The position numbers and the translations under genes are program-made. From Rhodospirillales bacterium (GTDB lineage Bacteria; Pseudomonadota; Alphaproteobacteria; Rhodospirillales; JASLLV01), in NCBI GenBank assembly GCA_030754475.1, contig JASMAE010000398.1, forward strand, positions 1-19,838: a stretch of DNA of 19,838 nucleotides, written 5' to 3'. Below are positions 1-7,413 of this stretch, in pieces (the stretch's first letter is position 1; every line of letters begins with the position of its first letter). Below the pieces are notes generated by a model, which ran no database searches, was not told the DNA's origin, and saw only the letters and a program-made list of their open reading frames with translations.

Positions 1-140
1 CGACGGGTGGTGAGGCAGTGGCCGCCGAACTTGACGACGAAGGTCTGGCCCGCGTGCCGGCGCATGTAGGGAAGCGCTTCCGAAAGTGTCCGCGCCTGGA
101 CGAAAGTTTCGTCGCGAAGCTTATCCGCGTTCTTGGTCAT
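1..140 (-). CDS. argB: Acetylglutamate kinase ArgB, N-terminal fragment (cut by window edge)
   Basis: ArgB phosphorylates N-acetylglutamate in the cytoplasmic arginine pathway. Only the first 46 codons are in the window, beginning at an ATG at 138-140. They include a helix ending in EALPYMRRHAGQTFVVKFGG, which matches the start of the amino-acid-kinase fold, where the KxGG strand-loop binds ATP phosphates. The ATG overlaps the TGA of engB in an ATGA junction, so translational coupling is likely. ArgB downstream of EngB is the usual order in many Alphaproteobacteria. The rest of the gene lies beyond the left edge, so the catalytic residues further on cannot be checked. The residues after KFGG (HCLTTR) differ a little from the usual alphaproteobacterial sequence but stay in frame. 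Confidence 0.85.
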   Translation of the reverse strand, partial: MTKNADKLRDETFVQARTLSEALPYMRRHAGQTFVVKFGGHCLTTR

Positions 141-703
141 AGCGGCGGCACCGTATCCGAATCGCCCGCGCTTCGCCAGTCGCGGGAAATCGCCGCGAGG
201 TCCGCGCGAAGCTCAGCGATTCCGCTCGGCGTGCGCGCGCTCGTCGCCAGCGTTCGCGGCGCCGCGGCGCCGTGCCCGGCGAGCTCGAGTTCGAGTGCTT
301 CCGTGAGCTGCGCGAGTTGGGCCTGAGAAAGCTTGTCGCATTTGGTGAGCACGGCCTGATAGGGGACGGCGGCCGCATCCAGCTTCGCCATCACCTCGCG
401 GTCGCTCTCGCCGACGCCGCGCCGCGCATCGACCAGCAGACAGACCCGGCGCAGATTCGGCCGGCCCCGCAAGTACGCCTCGGCGAGGTCGGTCCATCGC
501 TTCGCCTCGCTGCGCGGCGCCTTGGCGTAACCGTAGCCGGGTAGATCGACCAGCATCAGACGCCCGCCGAGGGTGAAGAAGTTGAGCTGGCGGGTGCGCC
601 CGGGCGCGTTCGAGACTCGCGCAAGCGTTTTGCGGCCGGTGAGCGCGTTCACCAGGCTCGACTTGCCGACGTTCGAGCGGCCGGCGAACGCGACCTCGGG
701 CAA
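137..703 (-). CDS. engB: Ribosome biogenesis GTP-binding protein EngB (YsxC/YihA)
   Basis: EngB is a TrmE-Era-EngA family GTPase needed for large ribosomal subunit assembly. Visible motifs, numbered from the TTG at 701-703, are the P-loop GRSNVGKS at 8-15, DLPGYG (G3) at 53-58 and TKCD (G4) at 120-123, with SAR near the C-terminus as G5. The start is uncertain. The TTG is the first ATG/GTG/TTG in the frame, but the open frame continues upstream to about 832 and encodes a typical EngB N-terminus (EDLEFGRWLFAQSCEFVLG). In-frame TGA codons lie further upstream, inside yidC. The true start is therefore either this TTG, giving a shortened protein, or a non-canonical codon such as CTG at 767-769 or GTT at 830-832. 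A GGGAG at 839-843 is ideally spaced for the GTT. The stop overlaps the argB start. Confidence 0.9.
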   Translation of the reverse strand: MPEVAFAGRSNVGKSSLVNALTGRKTLARVSNAPGRTRQLNFFTLGGRLMLVDLPGYGYAKAPRSEAKRWTDLAEAYLRGRPNLRRVCLLVDARRGVGESDREVMAKLDAAAVPYQAVLTKCDKLSQAQLAQLTEALELELAGHGAAAPRTLATSARTPSGIAELRADLAAISRDWRSAGDSDTVPPL

Positions 704-827
704 GCGCGCTTCGGGAAGTTGATCGGCGCCGACGACGCCAAGGACGAACTCACAGCTTTGCGCGAACAGCCAGCGGCCGAACTCGAGGTCTTCGGCCGCG
801 AGGGCCGCGGAATCGGGGTCGCGGGGC

Positions 828-2579
828 CTAACTGATCGCTCCCATGCGCTTCATGATCACCCACTGCTGGAGGATCGAAAGCGAGTTGTTCCAGGCCCAG
901 TAGATGACGAGACCGGCCGGAAACGGCGCCAAGATCACCGTGAAGACCAACGGCAGCATGAGGAAGACCTTGGCCTGTATGGGATCGGTCGGTTGCGGGT
1001 TCAGGCGCTGTTGCATGAACATGCTGGCGCCCATGATCAGCGGCCAGATCCCGATCGCGAGGAAATCGGGCGGCGCGAACGGCAACAGCCCGAACAGGTT
1101 GAAGAGCGACGTGGGATCGGCTTGCGAGAGATCCTTGATCCAGCCGAAGAACGGCGCCTGGCGCATCTCGATGGTGACGAACAGCACCTTGTAAAGCGCG
1201 AAGAAGACCGGGATCTGCACGACCATGGGCAGACACCCGGATGCCGGGTTCGCCTTTTCGCGCTTATACAGCGCCATAAGCTCCTGGTTCATCTTCGCCT
1301 TGTCTTCGCCGAAGCGCTCGCGCAGCTTCACGGTCTCGGGCTGTAGCTTCTTGAGCTTGCTCATCGCCCGGTAGGACTTGTTGGCGAGCGGGAAGAAGAT
1401 CAGCTTGATCCCCACCGTCAGCAGAAGGATCGCGACGCCATAGTTGCCGACGTGGTCGTTGATGAAGATGAGCGAGTAGAAGATCGGTTTGGTGAGGAAG
1501 TAGAACCAGCCGAAGTCGATGGCGCGGTCAAAGAGTTTGATGTCGTAAGTCTCGGCGTAGCCGTCGAGCAGCGCGACCTCCTTGGCGCCGGCGAACAGCC
1601 GGCTCGTCGCGTCGGCCGTGCCGCCAGCCGGAACGTCGAGCGCAGGGCGCAGGAAATCCACCTGGTAGCGGTCGTCGCCGTCGGCGAGGCGGTGGAGAAA
1701 ACGGGTGCCGACCTCGGCCTGCTGATCGGGAACGAGCGCGGTCAACCAGTACTTGTCGGTGATGCCGATCCAGCCGCCCTTCGTCGTTTCCGTGATGGCG
1801 CCCTCATCCTGAAGGTCGTCGTAATCCACCTCGCTGAGGGTTCCGTTGAAGACTCCGAGAAGCCCCTCGTGGAGGATGAAGAACCGGCTGACCTTCGGCG
1901 TTCCCTGGCGCGATACGAGGCCGAACGGAAAGACGGTCACTGGCGAGGAGGTGGAATTCTCGACACGCTGGATGACCGTGAACATGAAGTTTCGGTCGAG
2001 CGCGATGGTTTGAACGAACCGAAGCCCTTCACCGTTATCCCAGCTCAGCGTCAGTGGAGAGTCGGGAACCAGAACCTTGCGGTCCGCGGTCCATACGGTG
2101 TCCGGTCCGGGGACGGCGGTCTCGTTTTCGCCGACCCAGCCAAAATACGCGTAGTACGCGTTCGTGGCGTCCTTGGGAGACAAGAGGACAATTTCCGGGC
2201 TGGCTTTGTCCACGGTCTCGCGGTAGCGCGCCAGCGTCAAGTCGTCGATCCGCGCTCCGCGCAGCGAGATCGAACCGTGAAGCTGGGGTGAATCGATTCT
2301 CACGCGGGGCACTGCGGCGATCGCTGCGGCGCGCCCAAGCCCCCGGCCCGCCGACGACCCAGCCGCCGCGATGTCCGCCGACGGTTTCGGGGCGTCGGTC
2401 TCGCGCGCGCTGCGGCCGGGCGCCGGAACCTCGCGGGGGCCCTCGTCACCCTTGGTCGTCTCCGTCTGCTCGGGGCCCGCCACCTCGAACGGCGGAGGCT
2501 TCGGGGCGAATCGCCATTCGTAAATGAAGACGATCGCGACGGAAAAGACGATCGCGAGGATCAGATTGCGGTTATCCAT
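828..2579 (-). CDS. yidC: Membrane protein insertase YidC
   Basis: YidC inserts and folds inner-membrane proteins, alone or with SecYEG. The 583-residue product has the Gram-negative layout. There is an N-terminal membrane anchor at about 6-20, a low-complexity Pro/Ala/Glu linker to about 95, the large periplasmic beta-sandwich domain to about 350, and then the conserved insertase core from about 355 to the end. The core has the positively charged groove Arg in SYRAMSKLKKLQP (Arg404), the ASGCLPM-QIPVF segment at 447-459, and further hydrophobic segments ending in FPAGLVIYWAWNN. The start is an ATG, 40 bases after the yidD stop. YidD upstream and EngB downstream are the expected neighbours. 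The C-terminal tail is short and ends at KRMGAIS; its last codons overlap the presumed engB leader. Confidence 0.97.
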   Translation of the reverse strand: MDNRNLILAIVFSVAIVFIYEWRFAPKPPPFEVAGPEQTETTKGDEGPREVPAPGRSARETDAPKPSADIAAAGSSAGRGLGRAAAIAAVPRVRIDSPQLHGSISLRGARIDDLTLARYRETVDKASPEIVLLSPKDATNAYYAYFGWVGENETAVPGPDTVWTADRKVLVPDSPLTLSWDNGEGLRFVQTIALDRNFMFTVIQRVENSTSSPVTVFPFGLVSRQGTPKVSRFFILHEGLLGVFNGTLSEVDYDDLQDEGAITETTKGGWIGITDKYWLTALVPDQQAEVGTRFLHRLADGDDRYQVDFLRPALDVPAGGTADATSRLFAGAKEVALLDGYAETYDIKLFDRAIDFGWFYFLTKPIFYSLIFINDHVGNYGVAILLLTVGIKLIFFPLANKSYRAMSKLKKLQPETVKLRERFGEDKAKMNQELMALYKREKANPASGCLPMVVQIPVFFALYKVLFVTIEMRQAPFFGWIKDLSQADPTSLFNLFGLLPFAPPDFLAIGIWPLIMGASMFMQQRLNPQPTDPIQAKVFLMLPLVFTVILAPFPAGLVIYWAWNNSLSILQQWVIMKRMGAIS

Positions 2580-2619
2580 CGGCCGTCACGTCCTGGTGCA
2601 TCGCGGCGTCGCCGCCCGC

Positions 2620-2901
2620 TCAGCGCCGTCCTGCGGCGCAGGCGCCGCCGGGTGCGGACCGGCGCACGGTCTTGGGATCGGGATCGGGAACCGGATCGTA
2701 GCCGGACCCGCCCCATGGATGGCATCGGCCGAAACGTCTGAGCGCGAGCCAGCTCCCCTTTGCGGCACCGTGGCGATCCACCGCTTCGAGGGCGTAGCTG
2801 GAACAGCTTGGTTCGAACCGGCACGCAGGCCCGGTCACGGGCGAGATCAGCAAGCGATAGGCGCGGATCGTGAAGCGAATGAGGGCGGTCGCGGGGTTCA
2901 T
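2620..2901 (-). CDS. yidD: Membrane protein insertion efficiency factor YidD
   Basis: YidD is a small membrane-associated protein that assists YidC-dependent insertion. The 93-residue product has the family signature: an amphipathic N-terminal helix (ALIRFTIRAYRLLISP), then CRFEPSCSSYALEAV at 27-41, HGAAKGSWLALRR at 44-56 and RCHPWGGSGYDPVP at 59-72. The Cys residues at 27, 33 and 60 are the conserved ones. The start is the ATG at 2899-2901, which overlaps the rnpA TGA as ATGA. The open frame runs further upstream, but that part is an rnpA shadow. The tail after residue 73 is Pro/Asp/Arg/Ala rich and not conserved. Confidence 0.95.
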   Translation of the reverse strand: MNPATALIRFTIRAYRLLISPVTGPACRFEPSCSSYALEAVDRHGAAKGSWLALRRFGRCHPWGGSGYDPVPDPDPKTVRRSAPGGACAAGRR

Positions 2902-3305
2902 CCGTGCCTCGCTGTTTTCATCCCGCCGCCCGTTGCGGCCGCCCCAGCCGGCCGGTCTTCGAACGCGTCGAGGCGTTTCAGACCACGCTTCAAGTCGGCG
3001 ATGAGGGATGAATACGGGCGCCCCCGCGTCGCCCGGCGGCCGATGACGACGAAATCGCGGCCGGCGCTCGCGAACGCGGGCATGACTTCGCCGACGGCGG
3101 CCTTGAGGCGGCGGCGGACCCGGTTGCGCACCACGGCATTTCCTACTTTTCGGCTTACGGTGAACCCGACCCGCACGACTGCCCGACCGTCCGCCGGATT
3201 GCACCCTTCGGACGCACCCGCCATCTGAAGAATCAGCCCGGGTGCCACCCATTTCCGCCCCGCGCGCGCGACGCGAACGAAGTCGGCTCGCCGCTTGAGG
3301 CGCAA
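2898..3305 (-). CDS. rnpA: Ribonuclease P protein component RnpA
   Basis: RnpA is the protein subunit that assists the RNase P RNA in removing 5' leaders from pre-tRNAs. The 135-residue product begins RLKRRADFVRVARAGRKW, as most RnpA proteins do. It carries the RNR signature at 47-69 (GFTVSRKVGNAVVRNRVRRR). The basic central helix and the ending (DLKRGLKRL) are family-like, followed by about 22 extra Gly/Ala-rich residues. The start used is TTG at 3303-3305. No ATG or GTG is available in frame between the rpmH stop and this codon, so an unusual start is likely. The gene lies 22 bases after rpmH and overlaps yidD by ATGA. Confidence 0.94.
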   Translation of the reverse strand: MRLKRRADFVRVARAGRKWVAPGLILQMAGASEGCNPADGRAVVRVGFTVSRKVGNAVVRNRVRRRLKAAVGEVMPAFASAGRDFVVIGRRATRGRPYSSLIADLKRGLKRLDAFEDRPAGAAATGGGMKTARHG

Positions 3306-3327
3306 AACGGCGGCGAGATCGAAAGGA

Positions 3328-3462
3328 CTAGGCGGACAGACGCTTGCGGCCTTTTGCGCGTCGATTGGCGAGAACCCTCCGACCGCCCACCGTCGCCATC
3401 CGCGCGCGAAATCCGTGGCGGCGTTTGCGAACGAGCCTGCTTGGCTGAAACGTACGTTTCAT
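3328..3462 (-). CDS. rpmH: 50S ribosomal protein L34
   Basis: L34 is a small basic protein of the large ribosomal subunit. The 44-residue product starts MKRTFQPSRLVRKRRHGFRA and ends in LANRRAKGRKRLSA, a textbook L34. The start is the ATG at 3460-3462, with AGGA seven bases upstream. The frame is open further upstream, but that extension would run into the promoter at 3491-3519 and is not part of the protein. It is the first gene of the rpmH-rnpA-yidD-yidC-engB-argB run. Confidence 0.97.
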   Translation of the reverse strand: MKRTFQPSRLVRKRRHGFRARMATVGGRRVLANRRAKGRKRLSA

Positions 3463-3490
3463 GGGTCGATCCTGGAAAATCCCGGATCGC

Positions 3491-3519
3491 TGTATACGGG
3501 CTCGCCCATACGAAGTCAA
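3491..3519 (-). promoter_or_regulatory. Sigma70-type promoter for the rpmH operon
   Basis: Read on the minus strand, TTGACT (3514-3519) is followed after exactly 17 bases by TATACA (3491-3496). Each hexamer matches the consensus at five of six positions. Initiation near 3484 would give a leader of about 20 bases before the rpmH start. This is the strongest promoter-like sequence in the window, which suits a ribosomal protein operon. Confidence 0.75.
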
Positions 3520-3548
3520 CGATACCCGACCAGCGGTCTGTCCTTGCG

Positions 3549-3560
3549 GATTCGCGAATC
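3549..3560. repeat. Perfect 12-bp palindrome in the rpmH / TVP38 divergent region
   Basis: GATTCGCGAATC is a perfect palindrome lying 30 bases upstream of the rpmH -35 box, between two divergent genes. It could be an operator half-site pair or chance; no second copy was noticed nearby. The same region also holds a (GA)6 tract at 3697-3709, just before the TVP38 start. Confidence 0.3.
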
Positions 3561-3731
3561 ACGCGATGGTGACTGGCGCCTCGGTCCGATCTTCCCAATA
3601 ATCTGATTTCACGCAGGAATTCGAACCGACGACGCCGAGCATCGAAGTTCGCCGGGTTTTCGGCGCGCGCCCCCGGCGACGTCAACCCCCTGGACCGAGA
3701 GAGAGAGAGCGGGACCGAACGGAAGGCCGCC

Positions 3732-4472
3732 GTGATCGCGACCAACGACAGCCGCGAGAAACCGGAAACGCGAGGCTCTTCGCACTGGCGGTTGTTGCCC
3801 ATTACCGTCGTTGCTAGCGGACTCGTCGTCTTTTTCGCGTTCGGGCTCGACCAGTACCTCGGCTTCGAGGTGTTACGCGATCACCGCCAGACGCTTCTCG
3901 CCTGGCGGTCCGAGCACCAAGCGCTGAGCGTCGCGTGCTACGTGCTGATCTATGCCTCGGTCGTCGCGTTTTCGATACCGGGCGCGGTGTGGATGACCAT
4001 TGCCGGCGGCTTCCTCTTCGGAACGTGGGCCGCGACCGGGTACGTGGTGGTTGGCGCCACTGCGGGCGCGACGGCGCTGTTCCTCGCCACGCGCCTCGGG
4101 CTCGGCGAGGCTTTCCGCGCCCGGGCGGGTCCCACGGTCCGCAAGATGGAAGAGGGGTTCCGCGAGAACGCGCTCAGCTATCTCCTGGTCCTGCGCCTGA
4201 TCCCGCTGTTTCCCTTCTGGCTGGTCAATCTGGTGCCCGCGTTCCTCAGCGTTCGGGTATGGACCTTCGTGCTCGGCACCTTCCTCGGCATCATTCCGGG
4301 AAGTTTCGTCTACGTCATGGTGGGAAACGGGCTCGCCATGATCATCGACGCCGGAAAGCAGCCGGACCTCGGCGTCATCTTCGAGCCCGAAGTCCTGATC
4401 CCGATCTGCGGATTGGTGTTACTGTCGCTGATTCCCATCGCTTATAAGAGATTGCGGCGCACCAGGGACTGA
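3732..4472 (+). CDS. TVP38/TMEM64 family (SNARE-associated, VTT domain) inner-membrane protein
   Basis: The 246-residue polytopic protein belongs to the DedA-related VTT superfamily. Its bacterial members are thought to act in membrane homeostasis or lipid handling; the substrate here is unknown. Hydrophobic segments lie at about 20-40, 67-87, 90-120 (glycine/alanine rich), 148-175, 176-205 and 221-238. Two family motifs are clear: SIPGAVWMTIAGGFLFG at 81-97 and RLIPLFPFWLVNLVPA at 155-170. The C-terminus is short and basic (YKRLRRTRD). The start is a GTG at 3732, preceded by GGAAGG with five bases of spacing. The next gene begins 14 bases after the stop, so the two are almost certainly co-transcribed. 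TVP38 next to a mercuric-reductase-like flavoprotein is a recurring pair in bacteria. Confidence 0.88.
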   Translation: MIATNDSREKPETRGSSHWRLLPITVVASGLVVFFAFGLDQYLGFEVLRDHRQTLLAWRSEHQALSVACYVLIYASVVAFSIPGAVWMTIAGGFLFGTWAATGYVVVGATAGATALFLATRLGLGEAFRARAGPTVRKMEEGFRENALSYLLVLRLIPLFPFWLVNLVPAFLSVRVWTFVLGTFLGIIPGSFVYVMVGNGLAMIIDAGKQPDLGVIFEPEVLIPICGLVLLSLIPIAYKRLRRTRD

Positions 4473-4486
4473 ACGGGCGGACCAGG

Positions 4487-5914
4487 GTGGACGAGCGAGA
4501 CGTTGACATTTGCGTGATCGGCGCCGGCGCGGCCGGCTTGTCGGTCGCCGCGGGAACGGCACAGATGGGCGCGTCCACCGTCCTCGTCGAAAAGGGCGAG
4601 ATGGGCGGCGAGTGCCTGAACTGGGGCTGCGTGCCGTCGAAGGCGTTGCTCGCGTCGGCCCGCGCCGCGGCCTTGGCGGCCCGCGCGCCGGCCTTGGGCG
4701 TCCACCTCGACGGCGCCGGCGTCGATTTCGCAGCGGTTTCGAAACACATCCACGCGACGATCGCCGCCATCGCGCCCAACGATTCGGTCGAACGGTTCGA
4801 AGGGTTGGGCGCGACGGTGATCAAGGGCTCGGCGCGGTTCGTGAGCCCGCGCGCGATCGAAGTGGACGGGGTGCGGATCAGCGCCCGGCGCTTCGTGCTC
4901 GCCACCGGCTCACGGCCCCTGGTCCCGCCGATTCCCGGGCTCGCGGAGGCGGGTTACCTCACCAACGAGACCGTCTTCGATCTCACCCGGCTGCCCGAGC
5001 ATCTCATCGTCATCGGCGGCGGTCCGATCGGCGTCGAGATGGCGCAGGCGTTCCGCCAACTCGGGGCACGGGTGAGCGTGATCGAGCAGGTCTCGATCAT
5101 GGCGCGAGACGACCCCGATCTGGTGGGCGTCGTGCGCGACCGGCTGGCGGACGACGGCGTCGAGATACGCGAGGGCACCATCGTCACCCGCATCGCGCGA
5201 TCGGACAAGGGCGTGGTGGTGACGGTTCGCAATCCCGACGGCGCCGAAGACACCGTCGCGGGCTCGCATATCCTGGTGGCCGCCGGCCGCCGGGCCAGGG
5301 TCGACGATTTGGGGCTGGAAAGCGCCGGAATCGCCTTCGACGCCGACGGCGTGAAGGTGGATGCACGTCTGCGCACCGACAACCGCCGCGTATTCGCCAT
5401 CGGCGACGTGGTTCGGGGCGGCCACCGATTCACCCACATGTGCACCTACCACGCCACCATCGTCATCCGGAACGCGCTGTTCCGCGTTCCCGCCAAGGTG
5501 CGCCTGGACGCCTTTCCCTGGGTGACGTTCACAACGCCCGAGCTCGCCCAGGTCGGCCTCACCGAACAACAAGCCGTCGCAAGGGGGGGTGGGATCCGGA
5601 TCCTTCGCTGGCCGTTCGCGGAAATCGACCGCGCGCGCACCGAATCTGAGATGGACGGGCTCGTCAAGGTGGTGGCGACGCCGAGGGGCCGCATTCTCGG
5701 CGCCGGCATCGTCGGCCCCCATGCTGGCGAGCTCATCCAGACCTGGGTTCTCGCGATCCAGGAGGGGCTCGGCCTGAGCGCGATCGCCAAGATGGTGTCT
5801 CCCTATCCCACCTTCGGCGAGGCCAGCAAACGCGCCGCCGCCAGCTTCTTTACCCCGACGCTGTTCGGCCCGCGAACCCGCCGCCTCGTCGGATGGTTGC
5901 GCCATCTGGGTTGA
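4487..5914 (+). CDS. FAD-dependent class I pyridine nucleotide-disulfide oxidoreductase (mercuric reductase / dihydrolipoyl dehydrogenase-like)
   Basis: The 475-residue protein has the full class I flavoprotein disulfide reductase layout. It shows an FAD-binding GAGAAGLS at 12-19, the redox-active pair Cys43/Cys48 in GGECLNWGCVPSK, an ATGSRP at 139-144, the NAD(P)-binding loop VIGGGPIGVE at 175-184 with Glu200 ending the second strand, FAIGD at 303-307, and the dimerisation domain from about 345. In place of the catalytic HPT of dihydrolipoyl dehydrogenase it has YPTFGE (Tyr440, Glu445), as in mercuric reductases. It has no N-terminal HMA domain and no C-terminal Cys pair, so mercury reduction is unlikely. 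NADH or NADPH preference cannot be fixed by eye. The start is GTG at 4487. The true substrate is unknown; the tight link to TVP38 suggests a membrane-associated redox role. Confidence 0.87.
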   Translation: MDERDVDICVIGAGAAGLSVAAGTAQMGASTVLVEKGEMGGECLNWGCVPSKALLASARAAALAARAPALGVHLDGAGVDFAAVSKHIHATIAAIAPNDSVERFEGLGATVIKGSARFVSPRAIEVDGVRISARRFVLATGSRPLVPPIPGLAEAGYLTNETVFDLTRLPEHLIVIGGGPIGVEMAQAFRQLGARVSVIEQVSIMARDDPDLVGVVRDRLADDGVEIREGTIVTRIARSDKGVVVTVRNPDGAEDTVAGSHILVAAGRRARVDDLGLESAGIAFDADGVKVDARLRTDNRRVFAIGDVVRGGHRFTHMCTYHATIVIRNALFRVPAKVRLDAFPWVTFTTPELAQVGLTEQQAVARGGGIRILRWPFAEIDRARTESEMDGLVKVVATPRGRILGAGIVGPHAGELIQTWVLAIQEGLGLSAIAKMVSPYPTFGEASKRAAASFFTPTLFGPRTRRLVGWLRHLG

Positions 5915-5985
5915 CGCCAGGCGGCGGCGGATCGCCCGCTCGGGGCCGGTTTGACGCCGCGGCGCGGTGATGTACGGTGACGGCC

Positions 5986-7413
5986 ATGGCGGATGACGCT
6001 TCAACCCGACGCCCAGTGACCATCGGCTTGTCGGCCCGACTGCTTCTGCTCACGGTGTTCTTCGTCATGGTCGCGGAATTCCTCATCTACACCCCCTCCA
6101 TCGCCCGGTTTCGCAAGGTCTATCTCGAGGACCACGTGAACCGCGCGCATCTGGCGACGGTCGCCCTGGACGCAGTGCCGGAACTCGACATCAGCAAGGG
6201 GCTGGGTGACGAGATCCTGGCCCAAACGGGCGTGCACGCGATCGTGTTGCGCGCCGAGGGAAGGCACATCCTGGTGGTGCGCAAGGACATGCCGCCCGCG
6301 GTCGACGCCACATTCGATCTGCGCCACGGCAATTTCGTGATGTGGATCGTCGACGCGTTCGATGCCTTGGGCCGCAACGAGAACCGCGTCATCCGCGTGC
6401 TCGGATCTTCGCCGAAGGGGCCGGAGACAACCATCGAGGTGGTTCTCAACGAGACCCCCATGCGCGAGGCCATGTACTACTATTCCAAACGGATTCTGCA
6501 GCTTTCCATCGTCATCTCGTTGATCACTGCCGGTCTCGTTTATTTGAGCCTGCACCTCCTTTTGGTCCGCCCCATGCGCCGCATCACCGAAACCATGACC
6601 GCGTTTCGCGAAGACCCCGAGGACATGTCCCGGACCCTTGCCCCGAGCACGCGCAGTGACGAGATCGGCGGCGCGCAGCGCGAATTGGCCGCGATGCAGG
6701 AACAGCTCAGGGCCGCGCTCCGCCAGAAGACGCGGCTCGCTACCCTCGGCGCGGCGGTAGCCAAGATCAATCACGATCTGCGCAACAGTCTTTCGACCGC
6801 GGTCTTGATCTCGGACCGGCTCGCCGACATCGACGATCCCGAGGTCAAGAAGTTCACGCCCCGGCTCTACCAGTCGATCGACCGGGCCGTCGAGCTGTGC
6901 AGCCAGACCTTGAGCTTCGTCGCCGACGCCACGCCATCGCTCAAACCGACCCGGTTCGCGCTCCGCGAACTGGTGGCCGAGGCGGGCGAGTCGATTCATG
7001 CAGTTCCCGCCGCCACCGCGGACGCATCGCGGCGGTGGCTCAACGGGGTTCCCGAGACGGTCGAAGTCAATGCCGACCGCCAGCAGCTCTTCCGGGTGTT
7101 CACCAACCTCGGCGAAAACGCCTTCCAGGCGGGCTGCACGAACGTGCGCGTGAGCGCCAGGACGAACGACGAGCGGGTCGTCATCGACGTCGCCGACGAC
7201 GGCCCCGGCATTCCGGTGAAGGCCCGCCACGACCTCTTCCAGCCGTTCGCGGGGTCGGCGCGCGCAGGCGGCACGGGCCTGGGGCTGGTCATAGCCCGCG
7301 ACGTGATGCGCGCCCACGGTGGCGAGATCACGCTTCTACATTCGGAAGACGACGGCACCACCTTCCGGCTCGAGTTGCCGGCGCAGCGCCCCGGACCAGC
7401 GGCCATGCCATGA
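5986..7413 (+). CDS. Sensor histidine kinase, HAMP-HisKA-HATPase (orphan)
   Basis: This is an inner-membrane two-component sensor of 475 residues counted from the ATG at 5986; an in-frame GTG at 5977 would add three. TM1 is at about 14-35 and is followed by an extracytoplasmic sensor of about 135 residues. TM2 is at about 170-192, then a HAMP-like segment (RPMRRITETM) and a coiled linker. The H-box is NHDLRNSLS with phospho-acceptor His263. The ATPase domain has NLGENAFQAG (N box, Asn378), DDGPGIP (about 404-410) and GGTGLGL (428-434). The catalytic core looks intact. No response regulator is encoded nearby, so its partner is elsewhere. Its stop overlaps the methyltransferase start (ATGA). 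A 71-base gap separates it from the flavoprotein, so it may have its own promoter, but I see no clear one. Confidence 0.92.
   Translation: MADDASTRRPVTIGLSARLLLLTVFFVMVAEFLIYTPSIARFRKVYLEDHVNRAHLATVALDAVPELDISKGLGDEILAQTGVHAIVLRAEGRHILVVRKDMPPAVDATFDLRHGNFVMWIVDAFDALGRNENRVIRVLGSSPKGPETTIEVVLNETPMREAMYYYSKRILQLSIVISLITAGLVYLSLHLLLVRPMRRITETMTAFREDPEDMSRTLAPSTRSDEIGGAQRELAAMQEQLRAALRQKTRLATLGAAVAKINHDLRNSLSTAVLISDRLADIDDPEVKKFTPRLYQSIDRAVELCSQTLSFVADATPSLKPTRFALRELVAEAGESIHAVPAATADASRRWLNGVPETVEVNADRQQLFRVFTNLGENAFQAGCTNVRVSARTNDERVVIDVADDGPGIPVKARHDLFQPFAGSARAGGTGLGLVIARDVMRAHGGEITLLHSEDDGTTFRLELPAQRPGPAAMP

Noticed and set aside
1452..2291. A 279-codon plus-strand frame opposite yidC.
   Set aside because: It is antisense to a clear YidC coding region, with no ribosome binding site or known domain.
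3616..3627. A GGTTCGAATTCC motif on the minus strand resembling a tRNA T-arm.
   Set aside because: The flanking bases do not form the five-pair T-stem, and no acceptor, D-arm or anticodon arm is present.
4487..5914. Annotation of the flavoprotein as mercuric reductase MerA.
   Set aside because: The HMA domain, the C-terminal Cys pair and mer neighbours are all missing; only the general disulfide reductase motifs support the call.
6001..7317. A 438-codon minus-strand frame opposite the histidine kinase.
   Set aside because: It is fully contained in a well-supported gene on the other strand; the His/Asp/Arg-rich composition is typical of an antisense shadow.
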